A stretch of 64,000 bases of DNA from Pseudomonas sp. PDNC002 (GTDB lineage Bacteria > Pseudomonadota > Gammaproteobacteria > Pseudomonadales > Pseudomonadaceae), in assembly GCF_016919445.1 (NCBI RefSeq), contig NZ_CP070356.1, positions 2,760,001 to 2,824,000 of the forward strand. The letters run 5' to 3'. This document shows, piece by piece, positions 45,622 through 54,828 of the stretch; position 1 is the first letter of the stretch, and every line of letters starts with the position of its first letter. Under the pieces are notes generated by a model. The model did no database searches, was not told where the DNA came from, and was given only the letters and a program-made list of their open reading frames with translations. The position numbers and the translations under genes were made by a program.

Positions 45622-46717
45622 ATGGAAATCCAACCAATCCTCAACAGCATCAAGGACCTCACCGACCGTACCCAGTCCATTCGGGGGTATCTTTGACTAC
45701 GATCTGAAACATGATCGTCTGATCGAAGTAAACCGCGAGCTGGAAGACCCGGCGGTCTGGAACAACCCCGAATACGCCCAGAACCTGGGCCGCGAGCGCG
45801 CCACCCTGGCGCAGATCGTCGAGACTCTCGATGAGCTCACCGGCGGTCTGGCCGACTCCCGCGACCTGCTGGACATGGCCGTCGAGGAAAACGACGAAGG
45901 TGCCGTGAACGACGTCGCCACTGAAGTCGAGCGCCTGCGCGACATCCTCGAGAAGCTGGAATTCCGCCGCATGTTCAGCGGCGAGATGGACCCGAACAAC
46001 GCCTACCTGGACATCCAGGCCGGTTCCGGCGGCACCGAAGCCCAGGACTGGGCCAACATGCTGCTGCGCATGTACCTGCGCTGGTCCGACAAGCACGGCT
46101 TCAGTGCCGAGATCGTCGAGCTGTCCGAAGGCGAAGTCGCCGGCATCAAGGGCGCCACCGTGCACATCAAGGGCGAGTACGCCTTCGGTTGGCTGCGGAC
46201 CGAGATCGGCGTGCACCGCCTGGTGCGCAAGAGCCCGTTCGACTCCGGCAACCGTCGCCACACCTCGTTCACCGCGGTCTTCGTCTCGCCGGAAATCGAT
46301 GACAACATCGAGATCGAGATCAACCCGTCGGACCTGCGCATCGACACCTACCGCTCCTCCGGCGCGGGCGGCCAGCACGTGAACACCACCGACTCCGCGG
46401 TGCGTATCACCCACGTGCCGACCAACACCGTGGTGGCGTGCCAGAACGAACGCTCCCAGCACGCCAACAAGGACACCGCCATGAAAATGCTGCGGGCCCG
46501 GTTGTACGAGCAGGAGATGCAGAAACGCAACGCCGCTTCGCAGGCGCTGGAAGACACCAAATCCGATATCGGCTGGGGCCACCAGATCCGCTCCTATGTG
46601 CTCGACCAGTCGCGCATCAAGGACCTGCGTACCGGCGTGGAACGCAGCGATTGCGACAAGGTGCTGGACGGCGACCTGGACGAATACCTGGAAGCCAGCC
46701 TGAAGCAAGGCCTGTAA
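45622..46717 (+). CDS. prfB: peptide chain release factor RF2 (programmed +1 frameshift)
   Basis: Translation starts at ATG 45622 ([13 protein letters not shown]), reads 24 codons to CTT, meets an in-frame TGA at 45694-45696, then shifts +1 and continues to 46717, giving 364 residues. Release-factor motifs are intact: SPFDSG (anticodon-like recognition of UGA/UAA) and GGQ at 249-251 for peptidyl-tRNA hydrolysis. It is followed 81 bp later by lysS, the usual neighbour. The interrupted frame is regulatory, not a defect. Confidence 0.95.
45683..45696 (+). promoter_or_regulatory. prfB frameshift signal
   Basis: ggggg (internal Shine-Dalgarno-like) lies just upstream of the shift site ctttgac: CTT slips to TTT while TGA sits in the A site. 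Low RF2 favours shifting, so RF2 controls its own synthesis. The spacing matches the conserved signal. Confidence 0.93.
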
Positions 46718-46798
46718 ACAGCACCCCCGCGGGACGGGCCGCGTGGCCCGCCCCGCCAGTAACCCCTATTGATCAAGACGCCAGGCAGATAGACGACC

Positions 46799-48304
46799 AT
46801 GAGCGACCAACAACTCGACCAGACCGAACTGCAACAGGAAGAAAACAAGCTGATCGCCCAGCGCAAGGAAAAGCTTGCCGCCGTGCGTGAAGCCAAGGCC
46901 ATCGCCTTCCCCAACGACTTCCGCCGCGAGAACTACTTCGCGGACCTGCAGAAACAGTACGAGACCGCGACCAAGGAAGAGCTGGAAGCAGCCGCCATCC
47001 CGGTCAAGGTCGCCGGTCGCATCATGCTCAACCGCGGCTCATTCATCGTCCTGCAGGACAGCAGCGGCCGCCTGCAGGTCTACGTGAATCGCAAGACCCT
47101 GCCGGAAGAAACCCTGGCCGAGATCAAGACCTGGGACCTGGGCGACATCATCGGCGCCGAGGGCACCCTGGCGCGTTCCGGCAAGGGTGACCTGTACGTC
47201 GAGATGACCAACGTGCGCCTGCTGACCAAGTCGCTGCGCCCGCTGCCGGACAAGCACCACGGCCTGACCGATACCGAGCAGCGCTACCGCCAGCGCTACG
47301 TCGACCTGATCGTCAACGAGGAAACCCGCCACACCTTCCGTGTGCGTTCGCAGGTCATCGCCCACATCCGTCGCTTCCTCTCCGATCGCGGCTTCCTCGA
47401 AGTGGAAACCCCGATGCTGCAGACCATCCCCGGCGGCGCGGCGGCCAAGCCCTTCGAAACCCACCACAATGCGCTGGACATGGCCATGTTCCTGCGTATC
47501 GCCCCGGAGCTGTACCTCAAGCGCCTGGTCGTCGGTGGCTTCGAGAAGGTCTTCGAGATCAACCGCAACTTCCGTAACGAAGGCGTCTCGACCCGGCACA
47601 ACCCCGAGTTCACCATGCTCGAGTTCTACCAGGCCTACGCCGACTACGAAGACAACATGGACCTGACCGAAGAGCTGTTCCGCGAGCTGGCCCAGGCCGT
47701 GCTCGGCAGCACCGACGTGCCGTACGGCGACAAGGTCTTCCACTTCGGCGAGCCGTTCGCCCGCCTGTCCGTGTTCGACGCCATCCTCAAGTACAACCCG
47801 GACATCACCGCGGCTGACCTGAAAGACGTCGAGAAGGCCCGCGCCATCGCCAAGAAGGCCGGCGCCAAGGTCCTTGGCCACGAAGGCCTGGGCAAGCTGC
47901 AGGTGATGATTTTCGAAGAGCTGGTCGAGCACAAGCTGGAGCAGCCGCACTTCATTACCCAGTACCCGTTCGAAGTGTCCCCGCTGGCCCGCCGCAACGA
48001 CAACGACCCGAGCGTCACCGACCGCTTCGAGCTGTTCATCGGTGGCCGCGAGATCGCCAACGCCTACTCCGAGCTCAACGACGCCGAAGACCAGGCCGAG
48101 CGCTTCATGCTGCAGGTCAAGGAGAAGGACGCCGGTGACGACGAGGCGATGCACTTCGACGCCGACTTCGTCAACGCGCTCGAATACGGCATGCCGCCCA
48201 CCGCCGGTGAAGGCATCGGTATCGACCGCCTGGTGATGCTGCTGACCAACTCGCCGTCGATCCGCGACGTCATCCTGTTCCCGCACATGCGCCCGCAGGC
48301 GTAA
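46799..48304 (+). CDS. lysS: lysyl-tRNA synthetase
   Basis: 501 residues, class II. N-terminal OB-fold anticodon-binding domain (about 55-170, with [17 protein letters not shown]), catalytic domain with motif 1 near [21 protein letters not shown], motif 2 [22 protein letters not shown] and motif 3 [14 protein letters not shown]. It charges tRNA-Lys in the cytoplasm. A strong terminator follows. prfB-lysS adjacency is common in gammaproteobacteria. Confidence 0.96.
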   Translation: MSDQQLDQTELQQEENKLIAQRKEKLAAVREAKAIAFPNDFRRENYFADLQKQYETATKEELEAAAIPVKVAGRIMLNRGSFIVLQDSSGRLQVYVNRKTLPEETLAEIKTWDLGDIIGAEGTLARSGKGDLYVEMTNVRLLTKSLRPLPDKHHGLTDTEQRYRQRYVDLIVNEETRHTFRVRSQVIAHIRRFLSDRGFLEVETPMLQTIPGGAAAKPFETHHNALDMAMFLRIAPELYLKRLVVGGFEKVFEINRNFRNEGVSTRHNPEFTMLEFYQAYADYEDNMDLTEELFRELAQAVLGSTDVPYGDKVFHFGEPFARLSVFDAILKYNPDITAADLKDVEKARAIAKKAGAKVLGHEGLGKLQVMIFEELVEHKLEQPHFITQYPFEVSPLARRNDNDPSVTDRFELFIGGREIANAYSELNDAEDQAERFMLQVKEKDAGDDEAMHFDADFVNALEYGMPPTAGEGIGIDRLVMLLTNSPSIRDVILFPHMRPQA

Positions 48305-48319
48305 GCGCAGGAATCAGCG

Positions 48320-48353
48320 AAAAAGGCCGCCCACCGGGCGGCCTTTTTTGTTT
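48320..48353 (+). terminator. rho-independent terminator of lysS
   Basis: aaaaggccgcc / ggcggccttttttgtttt hairpin 16 bp after the lysS stop. The rest of the gap to 48678 (374 bp in all) holds a shortened family C palindrome and the TetR promoter region; no gene is seen. Confidence 0.93.
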
Positions 48354-48381
48354 TCCCGTCGTGCGCAGGAATCGCTCCCAT

Positions 48382-48418
48382 CGTAGTGCGTATAACGTCG
48401 ATCGTTATACGCACTACG
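48382..48418. repeat. short family C-like palindrome
   Basis: cgtagtgcgtataacg / cgttatacgcactacg around tcgat: perfect arms with the family C layout (cgtagggcgcataacg) but altered bases and no inner arms. An isolated degenerate or ancestral copy. Confidence 0.75.
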
Positions 48419-48678
48419 CTCCTGCCGGAACGGCGCCACGGGCCCGGCTTGCGTTTCCGAGGTTGGGCGCTCTTGTAGGATCGTCCGACGAAATGCATGC
48501 CATTCCCGTGGCTCGCGCGCTATGTAGCACGTCATACACCCAGGTCTGACTCCCGGCCGCCTGTTCTGCCTCGCGGCCCGTCTCGTGCGCCGGTGTCGCA
48601 ACTGCATGGCGGCGATTGTTTTCCCATCGAAAAGCTCGAACAATGCGCCATCAGGCCGCGCCGTCGGAGGTAATGCCC

Positions 48679-49395
48679 GTGACCCCAGTGTCCCCGCGAG
48701 ACAGTGCCGCGCAAGTCGCCAGCGCGATCGCCGAAAGTGTCAAATACCAGGGCCGTAAGGCCAGCCGCCAGGGCAGCGAACAGCGCCGCCAGGCGATCCT
48801 CGACGCCGCCCTGCGGATCATCGTGCGAGATGGCGTCCGCGCCGTACGCCACCGCGCCGTGGCCGCCGAGGCCGGTGTGCCGCTGTCGGCCACCACCTAC
48901 TACTTCAAGGACATCCAGGACCTCATCACCGACACCTTCGCGCTCTTCGTCGAACGCAGCGCCGAAGCCCTGTCGACCTTCTGGGGTAGCGTCGAGGGCG
49001 ACCTGCAGGCCATGGCTGCCGGTCTCGCCCAGGATGACCCGCAGGCGCGCCGCGAGCTGACCGCGAATATCGTCGAGCTGGCGATCAAGTACGTGCAGGT
49101 CCAGCTCACCGAGCGCCGCGAGCACCTGCTGGCCGAGCAGGCCTTCCGCCAGGAAGCGTTGCTCAATCCCAGCCTCAGCGACCTGGCGCAGCGTCACCGG
49201 CGCATCCTCTCCCTGGGCGTGGTGCATTTCTTCGAAGTGCTCGGTTCAAAGCAGCCCGAGCAGGATGCCAAGGTGTTGACGGCCATCATCCTGCAGATGG
49301 AGTATCAGGGCCTGCTGGACGGGGCCGACCACCTGCAGATCGAGGAAATGCGTGCCATCCTTAGCCGCTACCTCGACCTGGTGATGGGCCTGTAG
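48679..49395 (+). CDS. TetR-family regulator
   Basis: 238 residues from a GTG at 48679, chosen because a strong ggaggt site lies 7 bp upstream; the ATG at 48673 is too close to it. N-terminal helix-turn-helix: RRQAILDAALRIIVRDGVRAV, VAAEAGVPLSATTYYFKD. The C-terminal ligand domain is helical, with no recognised ligand motif. It is followed by a terminator and then by a lipoprotein/DUF1704 operon on the same strand; it may control that operon. Position corresponds to PA3699. The ligand is unknown. Confidence 0.85.
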   Translation: MTPVSPRDSAAQVASAIAESVKYQGRKASRQGSEQRRQAILDAALRIIVRDGVRAVRHRAVAAEAGVPLSATTYYFKDIQDLITDTFALFVERSAEALSTFWGSVEGDLQAMAAGLAQDDPQARRELTANIVELAIKYVQVQLTERREHLLAEQAFRQEALLNPSLSDLAQRHRRILSLGVVHFFEVLGSKQPEQDAKVLTAIILQMEYQGLLDGADHLQIEEMRAILSRYLDLVMGL

Positions 49396-49415
49396 CCCCA
49401 GCAGCTGCATTTCAA

Positions 49416-49439
49416 CCCCGCCGGCCGGCGGGGTTTTTT
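49416..49439 (+). terminator. rho-independent terminator after the TetR gene
   Basis: ccccgccgg / ccggcgggg stem followed by six T. It separates the TetR gene from the lipoprotein operon. Confidence 0.92.
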
Positions 49440-49495
49440 GCTCCGGCCGCCTCTGCGCATCGCATGGAAAGGCATCCGGACCTAAGGAGGGCGTG

Positions 49496-50059
49496 ATGAA
49501 AGTCTGGCGTGCACTGCTGCTGTTGAGCATCTGCCTGCTCAGTGGCTGTCTGGTGACGTTCAAGGACCCGATTCCGGCCAACGAGCCCGCGCCGGCTCAC
49601 CTGCTGGGCCAGTGGTCGCGTGTGGACGAGTACGGCGAGGAGCAGTTCCTCGAAGTCACTCGTTCCGGCTCCAACCTCTACCGTGCGCTCAGCTACGTCG
49701 ACAGCAAGGACAACACCGACAGCGTCGAGGATTTCGGCTTCACCGTCGCCCACCACGGCAAGCGCTGGTACCTCTCCGCCGGGTTGCCGAAAAGCATGGG
49801 CGGCAATTTCGCCCTGGCCGGCTTCGAGATCACCGACAAGGACGAACTGGTGATCTATAACCTGGACGTCGACCACATCCTGCAGGACATGAAGGAAGGC
49901 ACGCTCAAGGGCGAGAAAGTCGACACCGAGCAGGGCGCCGGAGCGCTGGTGAGCAGCCCGCTGGCCGACGTCATCACCTACCTGAACGATCCGGCCAACT
50001 CCGACGTGTTCGTCGAAGCGCTGCGCTTTTCGCGCGTGACCCCGGGAGAAAAGCAATGA
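49496..50059 (+). CDS. lipoprotein coupled to DUF1704 gene
   Basis: 187 residues from ATG 49496 with an aaggagg site; a GTG at 49493 is also in frame. Lipobox LLSGC gives lipid Cys18. The mature domain is beta-rich (HLLGQWSRVDEYGEEQFLEVTRSGSN, HHGKRWYLSAGLPKS) and may form a lipocalin-like barrel. The stop overlaps the DUF1704 start (ATGA), so both are translated together. It may tether or regulate an envelope process connected with the DUF1704 protein. No family named. Confidence 0.75.
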   Translation: MKVWRALLLLSICLLSGCLVTFKDPIPANEPAPAHLLGQWSRVDEYGEEQFLEVTRSGSNLYRALSYVDSKDNTDSVEDFGFTVAHHGKRWYLSAGLPKSMGGNFALAGFEITDKDELVIYNLDVDHILQDMKEGTLKGEKVDTEQGAGALVSSPLADVITYLNDPANSDVFVEALRFSRVTPGEKQ

Positions 50060-51360
50060 CCCCACGGCGCAAGAAGTCTACGCCCAGCGAATACCAACAG
50101 ATCATCCGCGGCCTGTCCGACCGCATCGTCGAGGCGCAGACGCCGATCCGCGTGCTCGACGCCATCAAGTGGGACGACGGCATCCGCGACGACTTCCTCA
50201 AGGGCCGCGGCAAGCACGCGCCCAAGGTCGATCGGCATTACTACGACAATCGCCCGCTGTCCTTCGACAGCAGCGCGAAGAAGCAGGAATTCCAGAACAT
50301 CGAGCGCGACATCACCCGCCACCTGGGGCAGTTCAACCCGGTCGGGCAGATCATGCGGCGCATGTGCAAGGAATACCGCATGGTCATCCGCATGCTCGAA
50401 GCACGCGGCACCCAGGACTTCGGGCTGATTTCCCAGGAGCTCTACGGCTCGGCTTCCGACGCCTTCCACGCGGGCGATCCGACCCTGGCGGACCTGGGCC
50501 TGATGCTCTCGGATTACCTGAACAACATCGCCGACCGTGGCGACCTCAAGGACGAACCCAAGACGCTGACCGCCAGCGATGCGGTGAAGATGCTGCAGGA
50601 GCGCCTGAACAAGGTGTTCGATGGCAAGGAAGACACCATCCGCGTCTTCGAGTCCGACGGCATCGTCGCTGACGCGGCGGCCGGCGCCGACTACATCAAG
50701 GTGCGCGCGGACGCGATGTTCAACGAGCGAGACGTGCGTGCGCTGGAAGTCCACGAAGGCCTGGTGCATGTCGGCACCACGCTCAACGGCCTCAACCAGC
50801 CGATCTGCACCTTCCTCGCCAAGGGCCCGCCGTCCTCCACCGTGACCCAGGAGGGCCTGGCGATCCTGATGGAAGTGATTGCCTTCGCCTCGTATCCGAC
50901 GCGCCTGCGCAAGCTCACCAACCGCACCCGCGCCATCCACATGGCAGAGGAGGGCGCGGACTTCCTGGAGGTGTTCCACTTCTACCGCGAGCAGGGTTAC
51001 AGCGTCGAAAGCAGCTACCAGAATGCCAGCCGGGTGTTCCGTGGCTCGACGCCTACGGGGCTGCCCTTCACCAAGGACCTGTCGTACCTCAAGGGCTTCA
51101 TCCTGATCTACAACTACATCCAGCTCGCCGTGCGGAAGGGCAAACTGGAGCAGATCCCGTTGTTGTTCTGCGGCAAGGCGACCCTGGAGGACATGCGTAC
51201 CCTGCGCCAACTGGTGGACGAGGGCCTAGTGGTGCCACCCAAGTACCTGCCGCCGCAGTTCCGCGACCTCAACGCGCTGTCCGCGTGGATGTGTTTCTCC
51301 AACTTCCTCAACCACCTGAGCCTTGATCGCATCGAGGCGGATTACGCCAATATCCTCTGA
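50056..51360 (+). CDS. DUF1704/MATCAP-like putative metallopeptidase
   Basis: 434 residues, no signal peptide. Annotated in many genomes as 'flavohemoglobin expression-modulating QEGLA motif protein'. It carries HEGLVH (His233-Glu234-His238, an HEXXXH zinc motif) and TQEGLA with Glu266 as a likely third ligand. The same HEXXXH arrangement occurs in the eukaryotic MATCAP tubulin tyrosine carboxypeptidases of this family. A bacterial substrate is unknown; removal of a C-terminal residue from a protein is a reasonable hypothesis. Translationally coupled to the upstream lipoprotein; a BI-1 gene follows 63 bp later. Confidence 0.85.
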   Translation: MTPRRKKSTPSEYQQIIRGLSDRIVEAQTPIRVLDAIKWDDGIRDDFLKGRGKHAPKVDRHYYDNRPLSFDSSAKKQEFQNIERDITRHLGQFNPVGQIMRRMCKEYRMVIRMLEARGTQDFGLISQELYGSASDAFHAGDPTLADLGLMLSDYLNNIADRGDLKDEPKTLTASDAVKMLQERLNKVFDGKEDTIRVFESDGIVADAAAGADYIKVRADAMFNERDVRALEVHEGLVHVGTTLNGLNQPICTFLAKGPPSSTVTQEGLAILMEVIAFASYPTRLRKLTNRTRAIHMAEEGADFLEVFHFYREQGYSVESSYQNASRVFRGSTPTGLPFTKDLSYLKGFILIYNYIQLAVRKGKLEQIPLLFCGKATLEDMRTLRQLVDEGLVVPPKYLPPQFRDLNALSAWMCFSNFLNHLSLDRIEADYANIL

Positions 51361-51423
51361 GGCCGTGTGCCTGCGGCATGACGGGAGAGTTTGCCGCTAT
51401 CCAGACGCAAGGAGCGCATCGCA

Positions 51424-52083
51424 ATGGAACATTCGGTATTCGACAGACAGGCGAACCTGGAGGACCGTCCGATCGGCGCAGCCGCCTACAACCTGATCAT
51501 CGGGTTGACCCTCTGCTGGGGATTCCTGGTCAATTGGTGGATGGTGGGCAACGTTCCGGTTGAGTGGATTCGCGACATCAGCCCCTGGACCTTCTATATC
51601 GGCTATTTCGCCTGCTGCCTGAGCGGCGCCTACCTGTTCAGCTCGTCCAGCAACCCGGCGGTGAGCTTCCTGGGCTATAACCTCGTGGTGGTTCCGTTCG
51701 GCCTGATCATCAACCTGGTCGTCGCTCGCTACGACCCGCAACTGGTGCTGGAAGCTATACGCATCACAGGGCTGGTCACCGCTGGGATGATGTGTGCCGG
51801 CAGCCTGTTCCCGGCGTTCTTCCAGCGAATCGGCTCGACACTTTTCGTCGCCTTGCTGCTGGTGATCGTGGTCGAGTTGGTGGAAATCTTCGTTTTCGGA
51901 GTGCACCACGGCATCCTCGACTGGATCACCGCCGTGATCTTCTGCGGGTACATCGGCTACGACTGGGCTCGCGCAAATCAGATTCCCAAGACGCTCGACA
52001 ACGCTATCGACAGCGCAGCGGCGCTCTACATGGACATCATCAACCTGTTCCTGAGGGTGCTGCGGATACTCGGGCGCAAATAA
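51424..52083 (+). CDS. Bax inhibitor-1 (YccA/YbhL-like) membrane protein
   Basis: 219 residues from ATG 51424, with an aaggag site. About seven membrane helices and the characteristic C-terminus SAAALYMDIINLFLRVLRILG. Family members in bacteria interact with FtsH or leak ions. It begins 63 bp after the DUF1704 gene on the same strand and so probably belongs to the same operon. Specific role unknown. Confidence 0.8.
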   Translation: MEHSVFDRQANLEDRPIGAAAYNLIIGLTLCWGFLVNWWMVGNVPVEWIRDISPWTFYIGYFACCLSGAYLFSSSSNPAVSFLGYNLVVVPFGLIINLVVARYDPQLVLEAIRITGLVTAGMMCAGSLFPAFFQRIGSTLFVALLLVIVVELVEIFVFGVHHGILDWITAVIFCGYIGYDWARANQIPKTLDNAIDSAAALYMDIINLFLRVLRILGRK

Positions 52084-52140
52084 CCGCCGCGCAGCGCCCC
52101 ACATGGTGATTGGCTGGCGGTATACAAGGACACCTGCTGC

Positions 52141-53079
52141 ATGATTCGACTGCTGAAAGCCTGCCTGCTGCTGACAAGCGCTCTCCTGTTGAGCGGCTGC
52201 AGCTCCCTGCTGTTCTACCCCAGCGACGACGTCGCCATCACGCCCGCGCGCGCCAAGCTGGACTACCGCGACGTCACCCTCACCACCGCCGATGGCGTGA
52301 AGCTCGCCGGCTGGTGGCTGCCGGCGAAAGCGGGGGTACCGGTGAAGGGCACCGTGCTGCACCTGCACGGCAATGGGGGCAACATGGCCTGGCACCTGGG
52401 CGGCGCCTACTGGCTGCCGGAGCAGGGCTACCAGGTGTTGATGGTGGATTACCGTGGCTACGGGCATTCCGAGGGTGAGCCGAGCCTGCCGGCGATCTAC
52501 CAGGACATCGACGCCGCCTTCGCCTGGCTGGACAAGGCGCCGGAGGCGCAGGGCAAGCCGGTGATCCTGCTGGGCCAGAGCCTCGGTGGCGCCCTGGCGG
52601 TGCATTACCTGGGCATGCATCCGGAGCGGCAGAAACAGCTGCATGCCGTGGTGCTCGATGGCGTACCAGCCAGCTACCGCGACGTGGGGCGGTACACCCT
52701 GAGTACCAGTTGGCTGACCTGGCCGCTGCAGGTGCCGCTGTCCTGGCTGGTGCCCGATGGCGACAGCGCGATCCGCTCCATGCCGCGACTTTCTGGCGCA
52801 CCCGTGCTGTTCTTCCACAGCATCGACGATACCATTGTGCCCCTGGACAACGGCCTGGCCCTGTACAAGGCCACTCCGCCGCCCAAGGTCTTCCAGCCGA
52901 CCCGTGGAAACCATGTGGAAACCTTCGGGGAACCCGTGTGGCGTGAAGTGATGCTGCGCTTCCTCGATGATCCGCAGCACTTCACCGGTTTGCGCAGGCT
53001 GGCCGAAGTCCCGAACTCTCCTGCTCCGGCGAAACCCCAGGAATCGCCGGCGGACTCCTCCAACCAAGGCAAGCCATGA
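52141..53079 (+). CDS. lipoprotein alpha/beta hydrolase (ABHD13/Bem46-like)
   Basis: 312 residues. Lipobox LLLSGC gives Cys20. Alpha/beta hydrolase with oxyanion motif LHLHGNGGNMAWH, nucleophile elbow GQSLGG (Ser147), Asp in HSIDDTIVP and His in RGNHVETF. Likely a periplasmic, membrane-anchored esterase or acyl hydrolase. Downstream stop overlaps the next start (ATGA). Position matches PA3695. Confidence 0.85.
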   Translation: MIRLLKACLLLTSALLLSGCSSLLFYPSDDVAITPARAKLDYRDVTLTTADGVKLAGWWLPAKAGVPVKGTVLHLHGNGGNMAWHLGGAYWLPEQGYQVLMVDYRGYGHSEGEPSLPAIYQDIDAAFAWLDKAPEAQGKPVILLGQSLGGALAVHYLGMHPERQKQLHAVVLDGVPASYRDVGRYTLSTSWLTWPLQVPLSWLVPDGDSAIRSMPRLSGAPVLFFHSIDDTIVPLDNGLALYKATPPPKVFQPTRGNHVETFGEPVWREVMLRFLDDPQHFTGLRRLAEVPNSPAPAKPQESPADSSNQGKP

Positions 53080-53393
53080 ACAACCCGATCTCGTACATCC
53101 TCACCATCATCGCCACCATCTTCGTCTCGGTCGGCACGCTCTGGTATTACGGTTACCTGCACTTCGCCAAACCCGAGGACGCGCTGGAACTGAGCCAGTT
53201 CACCATGCTGAAGAGCATTCCCGGCCAGGACACCAAACTGTCGCTGGACCCGGCTGACCAGCAGGCGCAGTGCATCGATGGTGTGCTGGTGATGTTCGAC
53301 ATGACCCAGAAGGGCCTGACCGGCGTGCTGGTCGATGGCCGCAAGCGCGCCGTGCGCTGCATGGGTGAGCAGACTCCGCAAGAAACCAAGTGA
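53076..53393 (+). CDS. small single-pass membrane protein
   Basis: 105 residues with one N-terminal membrane helix (about 5-25) and a periplasmic domain containing Cys in AQCIDGVLV and VRCMGEQ that could pair. Translationally coupled to the hydrolase. No family recognised; its coupling suggests a partner role with the hydrolase. Confidence 0.7.
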   Translation: MNNPISYILTIIATIFVSVGTLWYYGYLHFAKPEDALELSQFTMLKSIPGQDTKLSLDPADQQAQCIDGVLVMFDMTQKGLTGVLVDGRKRAVRCMGEQTPQETK

Positions 53394-53431
53394 CGGTCGG
53401 CCCTGGCACAGCGGACTGAGGGAGGAAGGTC

Positions 53432-53941
53432 ATGAGCCACCCCGAGATCCGCGTCTGGCAGGGCGACATCACCCGCCTCGACGTCGGCGCCATCGTCAAC
53501 GCTGCCAACAGCTCGCTGCTGGGTGGCGGCGGTGTCGACGGGGCTATCCATCGCGCGGCCGGACCGGACCTTGTCCACGCGTGTCGCCCGCTGGGGGGCT
53601 GCCAGACTGGCCAGGCGAAGATCACCCCCGGCTTCCGCCTGCTGGCGCGCTTCGTCATACACACAGTCGGGCCCGTCTGGCGCGGCGGTGAGCACGGCGA
53701 GCCCGAGCTGCTCGCCGAGTGCTACCGCAACAGCCTGCAACTGGCCGAAGAGAAGGGCCTGGCGAGTGTCGCCTTTCCCGCCATCAGTACCGGTATCTAC
53801 GGTTATCCCGCCGAAGCGGCAGCGCAGGTTGCGGTGGAGGAATTGCGTCGCCCGCGCGGGGAGGGAAGTTCGCTGAAGGAATTGGTGCTGGTGCCGTTTT
53901 CGGTGGAGATGGCGGAGCTCTATCGGCGCTTGCTGGGCTGA
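53432..53941 (+). CDS. macrodomain protein (YmdB-type ADP-ribose hydrolase)
   Basis: 169 residues, a complete macrodomain: [39 protein letters not shown] (ribose-binding glycine loop), GQAKITPGF, and [11 protein letters not shown]. Asn in NAANS and Asp in GGGVDG fit active O-acetyl-ADP-ribose deacetylases. It reads in the same direction, 38 bp after the small membrane protein, and ends the operon before a long tandem array. Possible function in reversing ADP-ribosylation or O-acetyl-ADP-ribose turnover. Confidence 0.85.
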   Translation: MSHPEIRVWQGDITRLDVGAIVNAANSSLLGGGGVDGAIHRAAGPDLVHACRPLGGCQTGQAKITPGFRLLARFVIHTVGPVWRGGEHGEPELLAECYRNSLQLAEEKGLASVAFPAISTGIYGYPAEAAAQVAVEELRRPRGEGSSLKELVLVPFSVEMAELYRRLLG

Positions 53942-53960
53942 CCTCCGAGCCGCTGTCGTA

Positions 53961-54754
53961 CCCTCACCCCAGCCCTCTCCCAGGGGGAGAGGGGGCAGAC
54001 CGAGCGCGCTGCAGGTGTGGTTGAGTCCTGCAGCTTCTCAGCGATTTGAAGAGGACTCGCCGATGGGCGCTGGAGCTACCACTCATGCCCAGCGATTCCC
54101 TCTCCCTCCGGGAGAGGGGCAGCCCGAGCGCGCTGCAGGTGTGGTTGAGTCCTGCAGCTTTGCAGCGATGTGAAGAAGACTCGCCGACGGACGCTGAAGC
54201 TGCCACTCATACCCAGCGGCCCCCTCTCCCGCCGGGAGAGGGGGTAGCCCGAGTGCGCTGCAGGTGTGGTTGAGTCCTGCAGCTTTGCAGTGATTTGAAG
54301 AGGACTCGCCGACGGGCGCTGGAGCTGCCACTCATGCCCAGCGATTCCCTCTCCCTCCGGGAGAGGGGCAGCCCGAGCGCGCTGCAGGTGTGGTTGAGTC
54401 CTGCAGCTTTGCAGCGATGTGAAGAAGACTCGCCGACGGGCGCTGAAGCTGCCACTCATGCCCAGCGGTTCCCTCTCCCTCCGGGAGAGGGGGCAGCCCG
54501 AGCGCGCTGCAGGTGTGGTTGAGTCCTGCAGCTTTGCAGCGATTTGAAGTGGACTCGCCGATGGGCGCTGGAGCTACCACTCATGCCCAGCGATTCCCTC
54601 TCCCTCCGGGAGAGAGGGCAGCCCGAGCGCTCTGCAGGTGTGGCTGAGTCCTGCAGCTTATCGGCGATTTGAAGAGGACTCGCCGACGGGCGCTGAAGCT
54701 GCCACTCGTGCCCAGCGGTTCCCTCTCCCTCCGGGAGAGGGTTAGGGTGAGGGG
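53961..54754. repeat. 124-125 bp tandem array (family B), about six copies
   Basis: ctgcaggtgtggttgagtcc recurs at 54009, 54133, 54258, 54382, 54507 and (one base changed) 54632. Each unit has a ctccctccgggagag palindrome and the dyad ctgcaggtgtggttgagtcctgcag. The array is flanked by the end pieces ccctcacccc and gggtgagggg. Alternate units resemble each other more (gaagaagactcgccgac versus gaagaggactcgccgatg), which suggests duplication of a two-unit block. It fills the 887 bp gap to the lptF stop. Confidence 0.95.
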
Positions 54755-54777
54755 AAGCTTGAGCGCGGTATGCGATT

Positions 54778-54820
54778 CGCGAGCAAGCCCGCTCCTACGA
54801 AGAGCGCAGGAGCGGGCCGT
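54778..54820. repeat. degenerate REP (family A)
   Basis: Arms caagcccgctccta and aggagcgggccg, with a short spacer, next to the array and just before the lptF stop. It may help end the leftward lptF transcript. Confidence 0.65.
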
Positions 54821-54828
54821 TTGCCTGA

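Noticed and set aside
45622..45875. prfB as a broken gene
   Set aside because: The TGA is the conserved programmed frameshift site; all release-factor motifs are present downstream.
53961..54754. Family of small proteins encoded by the tandem array
   Set aside because: Several 70-130 codon frames repeat because the DNA repeats; they lack ribosome-binding sites and their sequences derive from palindromes.
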